This document shows, in pieces, positions 45,758 through 55,583 of a stretch of DNA of 64,000 nt. The position numbers were made by a program, and so were the translations under genes. Position 1 is the first letter of the stretch; every line of letters starts with the position of its first letter. The stretch covers positions 1 to 64,000 of the forward strand of contig NZ_NPIH01000174.1 of assembly GCF_012275575.1 (NCBI RefSeq). Reading direction: 5' to 3'. Origin of the DNA: Paraburkholderia sp. SG-MS1. Lineage in GTDB: Bacteria > Pseudomonadota > Gammaproteobacteria > Burkholderiales > Burkholderiaceae. The notes under the pieces are model-generated. The model did not search any database and had not been told where the DNA came from. It worked only from the letters and a program-made list of their open reading frames with translations.

Positions 45758-47002
45758 ATGAGCCGCTATTCGATATTCAGCCTGTTGCGCAACGGGATGT
45801 CGTATCACGAGAACTGGGAGCGACAGTGGAAGAGCCCCGAGCCCAAGCGTGAATACGACGTCGTGATCGTCGGCGGCGGCGGGCATGGTCTCGCCACCGC
45901 GTATTACCTCGCGAAAGAACATGGTGTGCGCAATGTCGCCGTGCTGGAGAAAGGCTGGATCGGCGGCGGCAACACGGCGCGCAATACGACCATCGTGCGC
46001 TCGAACTACCTGTGGGACGAATCGGCCGCGCTGTACGAGAAAGCGATGAAGCTGTGGGAAGGGCTCTCGCAGGATCTCAACTACAACGTGATGTTCAGCC
46101 AGCGCGGCGTGATGAACCTCGCGCACACGCTGCAGGACGTACGCGACACCGAGCGCCGCGTGAACGCGAACCGCCTGAACGGCGTGGACGCGGAATTCCT
46201 CACGCCCGCGCAGATCAAGGACATCGAGCCGACCATCAATCTGAACAGCCGCTACCCGGTGCTCGGCGCATCGATCCAGCGGCGCGGCGGCGTGGCCCGG
46301 CACGATGCGGTGGCCTGGGGCTTCGCACGCGGCGCCGACCAGGCGGGCGTCGACATTGTGCAGAACTGCCAGGTCACCGGCATTCGCCGCAACGGCAGCC
46401 AGGTGGTCGGCGTGGATACCACGAAGGGTTTCATCAAGGCGAAGAAGGTCGCAGTGGTCGCGGCGGGCAATACCTCGACGCTCGCGGATATGGCTGGCGT
46501 GCGCTTGCCGCTGGAAAGCCATCCGTTGCAGGCGCTCGTGTCCGAGCCGATCAAGCCGGTCGTCAATACGGTCGTGATGTCGAACGCGGTGCACGCGTAC
46601 ATCAGCCAGTCCGACAAGGGCGATCTGGTGATCGGCGCGGGCGTCGATCAGTACACGGGCTTCGGGCAGCGCGGCAGTTTCCAGATCATCGAAGGCACGC
46701 TCGAAGCGATCGTCGAAATGTTCCCGGTGTTCTCCCGCGTGCGGATGAATCGCCAGTGGGGCGGCATCGTGGATGTGTCGCCGGATGCGTGCCCGATCAT
46801 CAGCAAGACCGACGTGAAGGGGCTTTACTTCAACTGCGGTTGGGGCACGGGCGGGTTCAAGGCGACGCCGGGTTCGGGCTGGGCTTATGCGCACACCATC
46901 GCGAAGGACGAGCCGCATCCGTTGAATGCGCCGTTTTCGCTGGAGCGGTTCTATACCGGTCATCTTATCGACGAGCACGGCGCGGCGGCCGTGGCTCACT
47001 AA
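45758..47002 (+). CDS. soxB: Sarcosine oxidase subunit beta
   Basis: 414 residues. FAD-binding motif [20 protein letters not shown] at about 31-50 followed by [22 protein letters not shown], the signature of heterotetrameric sarcosine oxidase beta. The segment [42 protein letters not shown] closes the DAO fold. This subunit carries covalent FMN and non-covalent FAD and oxidises sarcosine to glycine with methylene transfer to THF. First gene of soxBDAG. Confidence 0.95.
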   Translation: MSRYSIFSLLRNGMSYHENWERQWKSPEPKREYDVVIVGGGGHGLATAYYLAKEHGVRNVAVLEKGWIGGGNTARNTTIVRSNYLWDESAALYEKAMKLWEGLSQDLNYNVMFSQRGVMNLAHTLQDVRDTERRVNANRLNGVDAEFLTPAQIKDIEPTINLNSRYPVLGASIQRRGGVARHDAVAWGFARGADQAGVDIVQNCQVTGIRRNGSQVVGVDTTKGFIKAKKVAVVAAGNTSTLADMAGVRLPLESHPLQALVSEPIKPVVNTVVMSNAVHAYISQSDKGDLVIGAGVDQYTGFGQRGSFQIIEGTLEAIVEMFPVFSRVRMNRQWGGIVDVSPDACPIISKTDVKGLYFNCGWGTGGFKATPGSGWAYAHTIAKDEPHPLNAPFSLERFYTGHLIDEHGAAAVAH

Positions 47003-47023
47003 CTCACTAACGGAGTCCCACAC

Positions 47024-47338
47024 ATGTTGCTGATCGAATGCCCGTGGTGCGGTCCCCGCGCCGAAACCGAATTCTCTTGCGGCGGCGAAGCGGATATTGC
47101 CCGTCCGCTCGACACCGGTACGCTCACCGACAAGGAATGGGGCGACTACCTGTTCATGCGCAAGAACCCGCGCGGCGTGCATCGCGAGCAGTGGCTGCAT
47201 ACGCAGGGCTGCCGGCGCTGGTTCAAGGCGCAGCGCGACACGGTGAGCTACGAGATCCAGGGCTACGAGACATTCGAGCGTCCGCTACTCGTCATGGATG
47301 GCAACGACGCCAAAGCACAAGAGGGCAAAGCATCATGA
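47024..47338 (+). CDS. soxD: Sarcosine oxidase subunit delta
   Basis: 104 residues. Zinc-binding cysteines CPWCGPRAETEFSCGGE (C6, C9) with further ligands H59/C63 in LHTQGCRRWF. Full length for SoxD, the small structural subunit of the tetrameric enzyme. RBS GGAG. Its stop overlaps the soxA start (ATGA). Confidence 0.94.
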   Translation: MLLIECPWCGPRAETEFSCGGEADIARPLDTGTLTDKEWGDYLFMRKNPRGVHREQWLHTQGCRRWFKAQRDTVSYEIQGYETFERPLLVMDGNDAKAQEGKAS

Positions 47339-50337
47339 GCCAGAAAGACCGACTGCCAAGCGGCGGGCGCATCAACCGCGCGATTGCGCTCAGCTTCACG
47401 TTCAACGGCGTCAGATACCAGGGCTATCACGGCGACACGCTGGCCTCCGCGCTGCTCGCGAACGGTGTGCACTTCGTCGCGCGTAGCTGGAAGTATCACC
47501 GGCCGCGCGGCATCGTGACAGCGGGTGTCGAGGAGCCGAACGCGGTCGTGCAACTCGAAACCGGCGCCTACACGGTGCCGAATGCGCGCGCGACCGAAGT
47601 GGAGTTGTATCAGGGACTCGTGGCCACCAGCGTGAACGCGAAGCCGAGCATCGAGAAAGACCGCATGGCGATCAACCAGAAGATCGCGCGCTTCATTCCG
47701 GCGGGCTTCTACTACAAGACCTTCATGTGGCCGCGCAAATTCTGGCCGAAGTACGAAGAAGCGATCCGCGACGCCGCTGGTCTCGGCAAGGTGCCCGAGC
47801 AGACCGACGCGGACCGCTACGACAAGTGCTTTGCGCATTGCGACGTGCTGGTGGTCGGCGGCGGGCCGACCGGTCTCGCGGCGGCGCATGCGGCGGCATT
47901 GTCGGGCGCGCGCGTGACGCTGGTGGACGATCAGGCGGAACTCGGCGGCTCGCTGCTGTCGTGCCGCGCGGAGATCGACGGCAAGCCCGCGTTGCAATGG
48001 GTGCAAAAGGTGGAAGACGAATTGCGCCAAATGCCTGACGTAAAGATCCTGTCCCGCAGCACCGCGTTCGGTTACCAGGACCATAACCTCGTGACGGTCA
48101 CGCAGCGGCTCACCGAGCATCTGCCGGTATCGCAACGCAAGGGCACGCGCGAGCTGCTGTGGAAAATCCGCGCGAAACGCGTGATTCTCGCGACCGGCGC
48201 GCATGAACGGCCGATCGTGTTCGGCAACAACGATCTGCCCGGCGTGATGCTGGCGTCGGCGGTGTCGACCTATCTGCATCGCTATGCGGTGCTGCCGGGC
48301 CGCAACGCGGCGGTGTTCACCAACAATGACGACGGCTATCAATGCGCGCTCGACCTGAAGGCGGCCGGCGCGCAGGTGACGGTCATCGATGCGCGTGCGG
48401 GCGAATCAAAGGGCACGTTGCCAGCGTTGGCCCGCCGCTCCGGCATCAAGGTGATGAACGGCGCGGTCGTCACGGCGGCGCACGGCAAGCTGCGCGTCGC
48501 GTCGGTCGACGTAGCGTCGTATTCGAACGGACAGGTCGGCGCGCAGCAGGGCGCATTGCCATGCGATCTGCTCGCGATGTCGGGCGGCTGGAGCCCGGTG
48601 CTGCATCTGTTCGCGCAGTCGGGCGGTAAGGCGCACTGGCATGACGACAAGGCCTGCTTCGTGCCCGGCAAGGCGATGCAGGCCGAGACCAGCGTGGGTG
48701 CGTGCGCGGGCGACTTCACGTTGGGGCAAGGCATCCGCTTTGCGGTCGATGCGGGCGTCGAGGCGGCGCGCGCCGCCGGTCACATCGTCGCGCGGCCGGC
48801 TCCGCTGCAGGTGGCCGAGCTGAGCGAGGCGAAGCTTGCGCCGCTGTGGCTGGTCGGCGGCCGCGAGCTCGCGACACGCGGGCCCAAACAGTTCGTCGAT
48901 TTCCAGAACGACGTGTCGGCAGCGGATATTTTCCTCGCCGCACGCGAAGGCTTCGAATCCGTCGAACACGTGAAGCGCTACACCGCGATGGGGTTCGGCA
49001 CCGACCAGGGCAAGCTCGGCAACATCAACGGCATGGCGATTCTCGCGCAGGCGCTCGGCAAGACGATTCCCGAGACCGGCACGACCACCTTCCGGCCAAA
49101 CTACACGCCGGTCACCTTCGGCACCTTTGCGGGCCGCGAGCTGGGCGAGTTTCTCGATCCGGTGCGCAAGACGGCTGTGCACGAATGGCACGTCGAAAAC
49201 GGCGCGGCGTTCGAGGATGTCGGCAACTGGAAGCGGCCCTGGTACTATCCGAAGGCAGGCGAGAACATGCACGCGGCGGTTGCGCGCGAATCGCTCGCGG
49301 TGCGTACGAGCGTCGGCATACTCGACGCGTCGACCCTCGGCAAGATCGACATTCAGGGCCCCGATGCCGCGAAGCTGTTGAACTGGGTCTATACGAATCC
49401 TTGGAGCAAGCTGGAAGTCGGCAAATGCCGCTATGGCCTGATGCTCGACGAAAACGGCATGGTCTTCGACGACGGCGTGACCGTGCGTCTGGCCGACCAG
49501 CACTACATGATGACGACCACCACCGGCGGCGCGGCGCGCGTGCTCACGTGGCTCGAACGCTGGCTGCAAACGGAATGGCCGGACATGCGCGTACGGCTCG
49601 CCTCGGTCACCGATCACTGGGCCACGTTTGCCGTGGTCGGTCCGAACAGCCGCAAGGTCTTGCAGAAGGTCTGCCACGACATCGACTTCGCGAACGCGGC
49701 GTTTGCGTTCATGAGCTATCGCGAGGGCACCGTGGCCGGCGCGGCATCGCGTGTGATGCGCATCAGCTTCTCGGGCGAACTCGCGTACGAAGTGAACGTG
49801 CCGGCGAACGTCGGGCGCGCGGTATGGGAAGCGTTGATGACCGCAGGCGCGGAATTCGACATCACGCCGTACGGCACCGAAACGATGCACGTGCTGCGCG
49901 CGGAAAAGGGCTACATCATCGTCGGCCAGGATACGGACGGCTCGATGACGCCATACGACCTCGGCATGGGCGGGCTCGTCGCGAAGTCGAAGGACTTTCT
50001 CGGCAAGCGCTCGCTCACGCGCTCGGACACCGCGAAGGCGGGGCGCAAGCAACTGGTCGGATTGCTGTCGGACGATCCGTCGTTGGTGATCCCGGAAGGC
50101 TCGCAGATCGTCGCCGGGCCGTTCCAGGGTGACACCGCGCCGATGCTCGGGCACGTCACGTCGAGCTATTACAGCCCGATCCTGAAGCGCTCGATCGCGA
50201 TGGCGGTCCTGAAGGGCGGTCTCGATAAGATCGGCGCAACGGTCACGATTCCGCTGTCGAGCGGCAAGCAGATCGCAGCCACGGTCACCAGTTCGGTGTT
50301 CTACGACAGCGAAGGAGCACGTCAACATGTGGAATGA
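47335..50337 (+). CDS. soxA: Sarcosine oxidase subunit alpha
   Basis: 1000 residues. N-terminal region (~15-95, FTFNGVRYQGYHGDTLASAL; ARSWKYHRPRGI) is the 2Fe-2S-ferredoxin-like fold. The dinucleotide domain follows (LVVGGGPTGLAAAHAAALSG at about 175-195; ILATGAHERPIVFGNNDLPG). The C-terminal ~400 residues form the T-protein-like folate domain (VGILDASTLGKIDIQGPDAA, SGELAYEVNVPANVGRAVWE, GTETMHVLRAEKGYIIVGQDTDGS). This subunit channels the methylene group to THF to make 5,10-methylene-THF. It overlaps soxD (4 bp) and soxG (11 bp). Confidence 0.95.
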   Translation: MSQKDRLPSGGRINRAIALSFTFNGVRYQGYHGDTLASALLANGVHFVARSWKYHRPRGIVTAGVEEPNAVVQLETGAYTVPNARATEVELYQGLVATSVNAKPSIEKDRMAINQKIARFIPAGFYYKTFMWPRKFWPKYEEAIRDAAGLGKVPEQTDADRYDKCFAHCDVLVVGGGPTGLAAAHAAALSGARVTLVDDQAELGGSLLSCRAEIDGKPALQWVQKVEDELRQMPDVKILSRSTAFGYQDHNLVTVTQRLTEHLPVSQRKGTRELLWKIRAKRVILATGAHERPIVFGNNDLPGVMLASAVSTYLHRYAVLPGRNAAVFTNNDDGYQCALDLKAAGAQVTVIDARAGESKGTLPALARRSGIKVMNGAVVTAAHGKLRVASVDVASYSNGQVGAQQGALPCDLLAMSGGWSPVLHLFAQSGGKAHWHDDKACFVPGKAMQAETSVGACAGDFTLGQGIRFAVDAGVEAARAAGHIVARPAPLQVAELSEAKLAPLWLVGGRELATRGPKQFVDFQNDVSAADIFLAAREGFESVEHVKRYTAMGFGTDQGKLGNINGMAILAQALGKTIPETGTTTFRPNYTPVTFGTFAGRELGEFLDPVRKTAVHEWHVENGAAFEDVGNWKRPWYYPKAGENMHAAVARESLAVRTSVGILDASTLGKIDIQGPDAAKLLNWVYTNPWSKLEVGKCRYGLMLDENGMVFDDGVTVRLADQHYMMTTTTGGAARVLTWLERWLQTEWPDMRVRLASVTDHWATFAVVGPNSRKVLQKVCHDIDFANAAFAFMSYREGTVAGAASRVMRISFSGELAYEVNVPANVGRAVWEALMTAGAEFDITPYGTETMHVLRAEKGYIIVGQDTDGSMTPYDLGMGGLVAKSKDFLGKRSLTRSDTAKAGRKQLVGLLSDDPSLVIPEGSQIVAGPFQGDTAPMLGHVTSSYYSPILKRSIAMAVLKGGLDKIGATVTIPLSSGKQIAATVTSSVFYDSEGARQHVE

Positions 50338-50983
50338 AACAGGCGGGATGGTATCGATCGTGGATCGCGCCGTGGGTGGACAAACGGGTGTGTGGCAGGA
50401 GTCGCCGCTGGTGGGCGCGGGTGCGTTGCTGAAGAAGCATCAGGCCACGGCGTCCGCCGCTTTCAGGTTGAGCGAGCGGCCGTTTCTGGAACTCGTCAAC
50501 GTCCGTGGCGACACGCGCGACGCGGCATTCGTGAACGCGGTGCAGAGCGTGATCGGTTGCACGCCGCCGGAAAAGGCGAACACGGTCGCGCGCGGCAACG
50601 GCTACGACATGCTGTGGCTCGGCCCGGACGAGTGGCTCGTCCGCTCGGCCGCCGCGCACGATGCCACGCGCACCGCGCCGTTGCAGGCGAAACTTGGCGC
50701 CGCGTTGAGCGGTGTGTTCGCGTCGGCGGTGGATGTCGGCAGCGGCTATACGGTGCTCGAAATCAGCGGCGCGCGCGTGCGTGACGTGCTGGCGCGCGGT
50801 TGCCCGCTCGACCTGCATCCCACACTGTTCGGCGCCGGACAATGCGCGCAGAGCCACTATTTCAAGGCATCGATGACATTGCTGCATACCGGCGCGGACA
50901 GCTTCGAGATCGTCGTGCGCCGCAGCTTCGCCGACTACTTCGTCAGGATCATGCTCGACGCGGCCGAGCCGCTGACGGCGTAA
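50327..50983 (+). CDS. soxG: Sarcosine oxidase subunit gamma
   Basis: 218 residues. SoxG-family features: LSERPFLELVNVRGDTRDAAF, ANTVARGNGYDMLWLGPDEWLVRS, GSGYTVLEISGARVRDVLARGCPLDLHP and FEIVVRRSFADYFVRIMLDAAEP. It resembles the folate domain of the alpha subunit and completes the heterotetramer. Starts inside the end of soxA, 11 bp overlap, with GGAGCACG upstream. A 12-bp hairpin follows two bases after the stop. Confidence 0.93.
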   Translation: MWNETGGMVSIVDRAVGGQTGVWQESPLVGAGALLKKHQATASAAFRLSERPFLELVNVRGDTRDAAFVNAVQSVIGCTPPEKANTVARGNGYDMLWLGPDEWLVRSAAAHDATRTAPLQAKLGAALSGVFASAVDVGSGYTVLEISGARVRDVLARGCPLDLHPTLFGAGQCAQSHYFKASMTLLHTGADSFEIVVRRSFADYFVRIMLDAAEPLTA

Positions 50984-50984
50984 C

Positions 50985-51020
50985 GCGCGGCGAGCGGTGC
51001 ACACGCATCGCTCGCCGCGC
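50985..51020 (+). terminator. Hairpin terminator candidate after soxG
   Basis: Perfect 12-bp GC-rich stem (GCGCGGCGAGCG / CGCTCGCCGCGC), loop 12 bases, immediately after the soxG stop. There is no T run, so it may act with Rho or as a 3' stabiliser. Confidence 0.55.
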
Positions 51021-51051
51021 ATCCGGTCTCGTGCGACTCCCCGCCCATGCC

Positions 51052-51315
51052 ATGCCGTCGATGCGTCTAGCCACCGCGCGCCTCACCGAGCGCGCGTGCC
51101 ATGAAGGCGACGCCGCTGCCGCGCTCGCGCTGCTCGATCAGAGCATCGTGCTGCGGCACCGGCGCATCGCGCTGATCCCTTATCTGCTCGCGCAACAACT
51201 CGGCGCGCCGCTGCAGACGCACCATCACGAATACGTCGAAAAAATCGCCGCGCGCCTGAGTGCGGACACGCTTGCGCGCATCGCCGGCGCCGCGCGTGCG
51301 CGGTTGCGTCTCTAA
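51052..51315 (+). CDS. Hypothetical small protein (uncertain)
   Basis: 87 residues, Ala/Leu/Arg-rich and probably alpha-helical (ARLTERACHEGDAAAALALL, VEKIAARLSADTLARIAGAA). GC-rich third positions match a coding frame, but the sequence also runs without a good RBS, and I recognise no family. It lies after the sox hairpin and before the MFS gene. It could be a remnant or a chance frame in GC-rich DNA. Confidence 0.3.
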   Translation: MPSMRLATARLTERACHEGDAAAALALLDQSIVLRHRRIALIPYLLAQQLGAPLQTHHHEYVEKIAARLSADTLARIAGAARARLRL

Positions 51316-51475
51316 CTTTTCGCGTCCCTCGCGCCCGCGTGCCACGCGTCCAACGCGACGCCCCCGTTCCATTCCGATGACGCATTCTTTCTATGTGGAC
51401 GATTTATGTCGGCGTCTACTGAAAACGCTGCCCGGAACACTCACGCGGCTGCCGCCGCATCAACGAGGGGATGAC

Positions 51476-52894
51476 ATGTCTACCACTTTTCAGCCACGCG
51501 CGAGCGCCGCCGCCCGGCTCGAACGACTGCCGTTCTCCGGTTATCACCGGACCATCTTCGTCATCATCGCGATTGCATTCTTCTTCGATTCCGTCGACCT
51601 CGGCACCATGACGTTCGTGCTCGGCTCGATCAAAAGCGAGTTCCAGTTATCGAGCGCGACCACGGGCCTCGTCGCCAGTGCGAGCTTCTTCGGCATGGTG
51701 ATCGGCGCGGCGGTGGCGGGCCTGCTCGCCGATCGCTTCGGGCGCCGGCCGGTGTTTCAGTGGAGCATGGTGCTGTGGGGCCTCGCGTCGTATCTGTGTT
51801 CGACCGCGCAGAGCGTCGAGGCGCTGATCTTTTATCGCGTGCTGCTCGGCTTTGGCATGGGGATGGAGTTTCCGATCGCGCAGACCTTGCTGTCGGAGTT
51901 CGTGCCGGCCGCCTCGCGCGGACGGCTGATCGCGCTGATGGACGGCTTCTGGCCGCTCGGCTTCATCGCCTCGGGCGTGGTGTCGTACTTCGTGCTGCCG
52001 GCCTTCGGCTGGCGCACCGAGTTCGCGCTGCTCGCGATTCCCGCTGTATTCGTGCTGATCGTGCGGCGTGTGGTGCCGGAGTCGCCGCGCTGGCTCGAAC
52101 ATCGCGGACGCCATGCCGAAGCCGACCGCATTCTCGCCGACATCGAAGTGAAGGTGATGCGCGCGAAAGGCCTGAGCCAGTTGCGCGCACCGGCCATGCT
52201 CGCCGAACCGGCCGCGGCGAAGGGCGGCGGCGCGTTCCGCGAGATCTGGAGCCTTGCCTACCGGCGCCGCACGATCATGGTGTGGACCCTGTGGTTCTTC
52301 GCGCTGCTCGGTTTTTACGGGCTGACGTCGTGGCTCGGTGCGCTGATGCAGCAAGCCGGTTTCGCGGTGACGAAGTCGGTGCTGTACACGGTGCTGATTT
52401 CGCTGGGCGGGATTCCGGGCTTCATTTGCGCGGCGTGGCTCGTCGAGCGCTGGGGCCGCAAGCCGACCTGTATCGCTTCGCTCGCCGGCAGCGCGGTGAT
52501 GGCCTACGTCTACGGACAGACCGCGCTTCACGCGCAAACGCCGACGCTGCTGATTTGCGCCGGGCTCGGGATGCAGTTCTTTCTGTTCGCGATGTGGGCG
52601 GTGCTGTACACGTACACGCCCGAACTCTACGGCACCGGCGCGCGCGCCACGGGCTCGGGGTTCGCGTCCGCGATCGGCCGGGTAGGGTCGCTGATCGGGC
52701 CGTATGTGGTCGGCGTCGTGCTGCCGATGTTCGGCCAGGGCGGCGTGTTTTCGCTCGGCGCGATGTGCTTTGTGATCGCCGCCGCGGCGGTGTGGATACT
52801 CGGGATCGAAACGCGCGGGCTGGCGCTGGAGACGCTCGTGTCGGAAGCGGTCGAAGCGGACCCGCATGGGGCGTTGAGTCCGGTGCGGGAGTGA
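51476..52894 (+). CDS. MFS transporter (sugar/aromatic acid porter type)
   Basis: 472 residues, 12 membrane segments. MFS signatures: FFDSVDLGTMTFVLGSIKSEF in TM1, VAGLLADRFGRRPVFQWSMVL (loop 2-3 motif G-x-L-a-D-r-x-G-r-k), LLGFGMGMEFPIAQTLLSEF, PESPRWLEHRGRHAEADRIL (the PESPRWL motif of the sugar-porter group), and LVERWGRKPTCIASLA for loop 8-9. RBS GAGGGG, 7 bases before ATG. Substrate uncertain: the FFFDSVD start is also seen in niacin/aromatic-acid (AAHS-like) and betaine-linked transporters. It is convergent with ampC. Confidence 0.88.
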   Translation: MSTTFQPRASAAARLERLPFSGYHRTIFVIIAIAFFFDSVDLGTMTFVLGSIKSEFQLSSATTGLVASASFFGMVIGAAVAGLLADRFGRRPVFQWSMVLWGLASYLCSTAQSVEALIFYRVLLGFGMGMEFPIAQTLLSEFVPAASRGRLIALMDGFWPLGFIASGVVSYFVLPAFGWRTEFALLAIPAVFVLIVRRVVPESPRWLEHRGRHAEADRILADIEVKVMRAKGLSQLRAPAMLAEPAAAKGGGAFREIWSLAYRRRTIMVWTLWFFALLGFYGLTSWLGALMQQAGFAVTKSVLYTVLISLGGIPGFICAAWLVERWGRKPTCIASLAGSAVMAYVYGQTALHAQTPTLLICAGLGMQFFLFAMWAVLYTYTPELYGTGARATGSGFASAIGRVGSLIGPYVVGVVLPMFGQGGVFSLGAMCFVIAAAAVWILGIETRGLALETLVSEAVEADPHGALSPVRE

Positions 52895-52955
52895 ACGTCG
52901 GCGGGTGCCGGGCAAAACAGGGCATGCCCAGCGCCCGCGCTCGTTCAGCGTGCCT

Positions 52956-54128
52956 TCAATGCCCGCTGCCCGCGAGCGCCGTCAGGATCCGATAAGCGGC
53001 GCTCACGCGTGCGTCGTTCGGGATGTTCCGGTTGGCGAGCATGACGATACCCAGATGCTTTTCCGGAACGAACGCGACATACGCGCCGAAGCCATTGGTC
53101 GAACCGGTCTTGTTGATCCATACATCCTGTCTCGGCGGCTGCGGCGGGCTGATCTCAGCGGCAGGCTTCGCATGCAGGACCATCTCTGGCGAATTGCCTT
53201 CCTGCAAGGTCTTCAACGCGACTGGATACGGATACTGCTCCCAGATCAGATCCTGCGTCAGCACGCCTGCTTTGAAGTAGCCCGTGTGCGTCGCCGTGAT
53301 CGCGCGCTGGAGCGTGCTGTCGAGCGGGATCAGATCCATGTTCGCCGCGACGAAGCGCAGCATGTCAGTCGCGGTCGACTTGATGCCATAGGCTTCGGAG
53401 GACAACACGCCGGGCGCCACGCGGACCGGCGCGTCCTGCTTCGTATAGCCTTGCGCGTAGTCCGGCATCTTCGCTTTCGGCACGTCAAAGTAGCTGCCCG
53501 TCATGCCGAGCGCGCGAAACACACGTTGCTGGACCAGCGCGGTGAAGTCCTGTCCCATGCTCTTCGCCGTGATCAGGCCGAGCGTGCCGATGCCGGGGTT
53601 GGCATACGTGCGTTGCGTGCCGGGCGCATAGGCGGGCTGCCATGCGGCGAAGTACTGCATCAGCTGGTCGTTGTCGTGGATGTCGTCGGGCACCTGCAAC
53701 GGCAGCCCGCCAGGCGTGTGCGTGCCCAGGTTGAGCAGGCTCACGCTGCCGAACGGCGTGCCGCGCAGCGACGGCAAATACTTTGCCGTCGGGTCCGACA
53801 AAGACAGCTTGCCGGTCAAGCCCGCATAAGACGCGAGCGTCGCCGTGAATGTCTTGCTGACGGAGCCGAGTTCGAACAACGTATCGCGCGTGACCGGCTG
53901 GCCGGTTTGCGTCGACGCGACGCCGTAGTTGAGCACGTAGGGCTTGCCCTCGACGATCACGCCGACCGCCATCCCCGCAACGCGGTATTTCGCCATGAGC
54001 GGTTGAATCGCCGCGTCGACGGTGGGCTTGATCCGCTCGAGCGGGGCATCGGCGGCGCGGCTCACGGATGGCACCGTGCACAGTGCAAACATGGTGCTTG
54101 CGATAAGACTGATTGTTTTGGACTTCAT
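52956..54128 (-). CDS. ampC: Class C (AmpC-type) beta-lactamase
   Basis: 390 residues, the normal AmpC length. Signal peptide 1-25 (SVSRAADAPL). Active-site motifs complete: S89-V-S-K92 in ELGSVSKTFTATLA, Y175-A-N177 in RTYANPGIGTLGL and K340-T-G342 in WINKTGSTNGFGAY. This is a periplasmic serine beta-lactamase hydrolysing cephalosporins; substrate range cannot be read from sequence. No divergent ampR is beside it: the upstream neighbours are nrsF and the sigma factor gene, in the same direction, 128 bp away. Confidence 0.92.
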   Translation of the reverse strand: MKSKTISLIASTMFALCTVPSVSRAADAPLERIKPTVDAAIQPLMAKYRVAGMAVGVIVEGKPYVLNYGVASTQTGQPVTRDTLFELGSVSKTFTATLASYAGLTGKLSLSDPTAKYLPSLRGTPFGSVSLLNLGTHTPGGLPLQVPDDIHDNDQLMQYFAAWQPAYAPGTQRTYANPGIGTLGLITAKSMGQDFTALVQQRVFRALGMTGSYFDVPKAKMPDYAQGYTKQDAPVRVAPGVLSSEAYGIKSTATDMLRFVAANMDLIPLDSTLQRAITATHTGYFKAGVLTQDLIWEQYPYPVALKTLQEGNSPEMVLHAKPAAEISPPQPPRQDVWINKTGSTNGFGAYVAFVPEKHLGIVMLANRNIPNDARVSAAYRILTALAGSGH

Positions 54129-54256
54129 GGGCAGCGTTTTCCTGGATGTCGGCCGGCAGGTTGGCCGAGTCGCACTATCCGGCTTTCGCCGCGCGCTGAC
54201 AATCGAGGATAAGTTGCACGAGGGTAAAGAAAATCTTGTGGAGTGTGCCAGACCGG

Positions 54257-54898
54257 TTACCAGCGCAACAGCCGCGGGCCGAGCAGCGCCCCGATCACCG
54301 TCGGCACGAGCATCCCCAGCAGATACCACGCGCCCCAGAACGGAATGCCCATCTCCGGACAATGCAGGCAATAGGCGAGCGTCGCGGTCGAGCCAGCCAG
54401 CAAGCCGCCCGCGGCGCCCGTCAGCGCGAGCTGGGTCGGCGCCAGTCCTTTGAGCGCCCAGAACACGGCGACAAAGCCCGGAACCGACAGCATCGCGATA
54501 TTGAACGGGCAGACCCGCCAGGTTTTGCCGAGCACGAGTGCGAGCCGGCCGTCGTCGGGTGTGCCCATCAAGACATACGCGCCGGCCAGCCACACCGCTG
54601 CGACCGGCGCGGCGATCAGCCAGCCACTGGCGCCGGCGCGCCCGCCCGGCCGCGCGAGCCGTGTCGACATCCACAGCGAACCGAGCATCAGACACAGCGG
54701 CAACGCGACCTTGGCCCAGAAGATCGGTGTGAGCGCGACGTCAGCGAGGTCGCGCCGGACGCCGAGCAACCCCGCCATGATCAGCGTCGCACCGGCCGCG
54801 CCGCTCAGCACCGCGACGGCAAAGCGTTTCGTGAGCGCGTGACGGTCTGTCGGCGCGACACCGGTCGCCAGCAGAGAGATGAATTCATCCGTTTTCAT
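54257..54898 (-). CDS. nrsF: NrsF-type membrane anti-sigma factor (DUF1109)
   Basis: 213 residues, six membrane segments (FAVAVLSGAAGATLIMAGLL, VALPLCLMLGSLWM, GWLIAAPVAAVWLAGAYVLMG, ...). Two cysteines, C130 in TWRVCPFNIAMLS and C180 in AYCLHCPEMG, coincide with the two cysteines needed for stress sensing in Caulobacter NrsF (C131 and C181 as I recall). Holds the adjacent SigF-like sigma factor inactive until heavy-metal or oxidative stress. The start overlaps the sigma factor stop (ATGA). Confidence 0.88.
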   Translation of the reverse strand: MKTDEFISLLATGVAPTDRHALTKRFAVAVLSGAAGATLIMAGLLGVRRDLADVALTPIFWAKVALPLCLMLGSLWMSTRLARPGGRAGASGWLIAAPVAAVWLAGAYVLMGTPDDGRLALVLGKTWRVCPFNIAMLSVPGFVAVFWALKGLAPTQLALTGAAGGLLAGSTATLAYCLHCPEMGIPFWGAWYLLGMLVPTVIGALLGPRLLRW

Positions 54899-55467
54899 CG
54901 GCTTCCTCGAATCTTTGCGGCCAACGCCTTGAGTCCACGATGCACGCCGATCTTGACCGCGGACTCCGACAAGCCGGTCAACTGCGCGGTTTCCGTCACG
55001 GACAGCCCTTCGAGCTTGACATGCATGATCGGCAGACGCTGACGATCGGGCAACTGTTCGAGCAGCTTGCCCACGTCGCGCCGGGCTTGCGCCGGTTCGA
55101 GATCGGGCGCGGCGAGCAATTCGAATGCATCGTCGAGCGGATCGTTGAGCGCGTCATGGCGCGAACGCGCCCGAAAGTAATCCGTCAGCTTGTAGCGCGC
55201 GATGGCGTGAATCCACGCGGTCAGCGGCTGCTCGTCGCGATACGTATGCCGTCCATTGTGAACCGCCAGCAATATTTCCTGCACCAGATCCTCGACATCG
55301 GCCGCGCTATCGTGAAGGCGCCGCCGCAAGAAGCCACGCAGGTGCGCGCCCAGTTCCGCGAGGAATTGCCGGTAGGCGGCAGCGTCTGCGTCCAGGCCGC
55401 GCAAAAACAGGGCTCGCAGATGGGCCTCTTTTGCCTGCGCTGCGGTGATATCGGTAGTTCGATTCAT
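54895..55467 (-). CDS. sigF: ECF RNA polymerase sigma factor, SigF (ECF16)-like
   Basis: 190 residues. Sigma region 2 (ADVEDLVQEILLAVHNGRHT, PLTAWIHAIARYKLTDYFRA at ~55-105) and region 4 (LPDRQRLPIMHVKLEGLSVTETAQLTGLSESAVKIGVHRGLKAL at ~135-180). Order sigF-nrsF with four-base overlap is the ECF16 arrangement. The annotated ATG has no Shine-Dalgarno, and a perfect GTAACC-N16-CGAA motif overlaps it, with the -10 lying in codons 3-4. So the translated start could be further in (for example TTG at codon 22), or the motif does not act there; the 5' end is uncertain. Confidence 0.88.
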   Translation of the reverse strand: MNRTTDITAAQAKEAHLRALFLRGLDADAAAYRQFLAELGAHLRGFLRRRLHDSAADVEDLVQEILLAVHNGRHTYRDEQPLTAWIHAIARYKLTDYFRARSRHDALNDPLDDAFELLAAPDLEPAQARRDVGKLLEQLPDRQRLPIMHVKLEGLSVTETAQLTGLSESAVKIGVHRGLKALAAKIRGSR

Positions 55468-55483
55468 CGGGGACGTCGGTTAC
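55458..55483 (-). promoter_or_regulatory. SigF-type promoter motif overlapping the sigF start
   Basis: GTAACC, 16 bases, CGAA, read on the minus strand. This matches the Caulobacter SigF promoter consensus (GTAACC-N16-CGAA). The -10 lies 4-7 bases after the annotated A of the ATG. Autoregulation is expected of ECF sigma genes, but the location would put the transcript start inside the gene. Confidence 0.6.
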
Positions 55484-55583
55484 AGGAAACAGGAGTTTAT
55501 TCCATCGCCTCGGGCGTTGGCGGCGAGGACTGCGTCGCGTGCGTTCTTTTTGTCTGTTGAAGAGAAAAAACTTTGCGCGTGCT